NCBI GenBank assembly: GCA_017305935.1
Contig: JAFKJU010000037.1
Location: 1 to 53,266, forward strand
Direction of reading: 5' to 3'
Length of the DNA: 53,266 nucleotides
DNA from: Hyphomicrobiales bacterium
Lineage (GTDB): Bacteria; Pseudomonadota; Alphaproteobacteria; Rhizobiales; Rhizobiaceae
Shown: piece by piece, positions 52,542 through 53,266 of the stretch
How positions within the stretch are numbered: position 1 is the stretch's first letter
How the letters are laid out: each line of letters starts with the position of its first letter
Made by a program: the position numbers and the translations under genes
The notes under the pieces: model-generated
Database searches by the model: none
The model's input: only the letters and a program-made list of their open reading frames with translations
What the model was told of the DNA's origin: nothing

Positions 52542-52603
52542 GACGGGGCGTTTCGACGAAGCATGTGAGGGCCCTCTCCCTGGAGAAGGTCCGCACAAAG
52601 CAA

Positions 52604-52640
52604 GCGTGGCGGATGGCCAGCAATTGGCCGTCCGCCACGC
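52604..52640. terminator. Strong bidirectional hairpin between the PfpI and UvrA-like genes
   Basis: A 15-bp stem (arms 52604-52618 and 52626-52640, one G-U pair) with loop agcaatt lies between two convergent genes. It probably serves both. Confidence 0.7.
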
Positions 52641-52755
52641 CGCGTACCACACGAACATGGCGCACCTGACGCCGGCTCCCGCTTCCAGATACGACCCATT
52701 CCAACGTGTGGTTGAGATGCACCTGATCGAACGTGCGTTCGGCCAGATTTACGAC

Positions 52756-53266
52756 CTACAGCGCCGCCTTGAGATAGCGGGCGGTGAGACTGCCTTCCGC
52801 TTCCGCAACGACGCCAGGGACGCCGCTGGCAACGATACGGCCCCCATCTTCCCCGGCCCCCGGTCCCAGGTCGATGATCCAGTCCGCCTGTGTGATGGCG
52901 CGCATGTCATGTTCGACGACTAAGACGGTATTGCCGGCGTCTACGAGGCCCTGCAGGTGTTGCATCAGCCGGTCGCCATCGGAGGGGTGAAGCCCCGAAG
53001 TTGGCTCGTCGAGGATGTAGATCGTGTTGCCGCGTTGAGCGCGTTGCAGTTCAGTCGCCAGCTTGATGCGCTGCGCCTCCCCGCCAGACAGCTCGGTCGC
53101 CGGCTGACCGAGCCTCAGATAGCCAAGACCGATCTCCCGCAACACGGCGAGGGAGCGCATCACAGATGCCTCGCCAGCGAAGAAATCGCACGCATCGTCG
53201 ACCGTCAGTTCGAGCACCTGGGCGATATTGCGCCCGTTCCATTCGACTTCGAGCGTTTGCGGGTTG
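52756..53266 (-). CDS. UvrA-like excinuclease ATPase, C-terminal part (runs off window)
   Basis: The last 169 residues of a UvrA-family ATPase; the gene continues beyond 53266. Visible: [20 protein letters not shown], signature [15 protein letters not shown], Walker [15 protein letters not shown], and H-loop VVEHDMRAI, ending [14 protein letters not shown]. The C-terminus lacks the long tail of housekeeping UvrA, and the segment [20 protein letters not shown] resembles UvrA paralogues (class II, UvrA2/drug-resistance type). It is convergent with the PfpI gene. Confidence 0.88.
   Translation of the reverse strand, partial: NPQTLEVEWNGRNIAQVLELTVDDACDFFAGEASVMRSLAVLREIGLGYLRLGQPATELSGGEAQRIKLATELQRAQRGNTIYILDEPTSGLHPSDGDRLMQHLQGLVDAGNTVLVVEHDMRAITQADWIIDLGPGAGEDGGRIVASGVPGVVAEAEGSLTARYLKAAL

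Noticed and set aside
52640-52923. Plus-strand open frame overlapping the UvrA-like gene end
   Set aside because: It lies antisense to clear ABC signature and Walker B motifs and has no ribosome site.

Overview
The window is a high-GC (about 60%), gene-dense stretch. The gene types suggest an alphaproteobacterium of the Rhizobium/Agrobacterium/Sinorhizobium type: IS5, ISL3, IS1111 and IS21 elements, several GntR-FCD regulators, many ABC importers, and an actinobacterial/alphaproteobacterial-style DnaE2 relic. The mixture of intact catabolic operons and broken mobile DNA is typical of a secondary replicon or genomic island. That is an inference: no rep, tra or tRNA gene is visible.

1-1540 is a graveyard: an IS5-family transposase tail, a truncated DUF2326 (SMC/RecN-like ATPase) gene, and the joined ends of a BMP-type nucleoside/sugar ABC ATPase and permease. 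1540-16458 is a catabolic island bracketed by two paralogous GntR-FCD regulators, with an acetyl-CoA acetyltransferase outside the first. The minus-strand genes are gntR, ridA and a dadA-like D-amino-acid dehydrogenase. Divergent from them runs a livKHMGF-type importer, an Asp/Glu-racemase-family enzyme, a KstD/fumarate-reductase-type flavoprotein, and an SDR / ACAD10/11-type acyl-CoA dehydrogenase / APH-kinase trio. That trio resembles the levulinate (lva) route, in which a 4-hydroxyacyl-CoA is phosphorylated and dephosphorylated to an enoyl-CoA. 16642-21576 encodes a complete branched-chain 2-oxoacid dehydrogenase complex (E1 alpha, E1 beta, E2, E3). A coherent reading is: uptake of an unusual (D-)amino acid, deamination with RidA protection, oxidative decarboxylation to an acyl-CoA, lva-like rearrangement, and thiolysis.

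21870-26660 is a mobile-element pile-up: a TniQ fragment; an ISL3-family element with 27-bp inverted repeats (22530-25527) that itself carries an IS110/IS1111-group element; then a decayed IS21 istA that cuts a secreted-protein gene next to a CHASE2-domain protein. 28152-41233 is a second catabolic island. On the minus strand lie gntR, a GMC oxidoreductase, a metallo-beta-lactamase-fold lactonase, a GlcD-type 2-hydroxyacid dehydrogenase and a second GMC oxidoreductase. On the plus strand lie a ribose-type ABC importer, an L-2-hydroxyglutarate oxidase and an aldehyde dehydrogenase. The last plus-strand gene, an Old-Yellow-Enzyme homologue, is cut after about 66 residues by a Tn402/Tn7-like tniA-tniB-tniQ remnant (41233-42612).

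42686-52541 is rich in small detoxification and redox genes: two ABM monooxygenases, an MDR reductase with a divergent HxlR regulator, two DJ-1/PfpI proteins, an SDR, a formaldehyde-dehydrogenase-type zinc alcohol dehydrogenase and a LysR regulator. Relics of dnaE2, an AraC regulator and a GlcG/HbpS protein are interspersed. A UvrA-like ATPase runs off the right edge. I recognised no rRNA, tRNA or CRISPR array.
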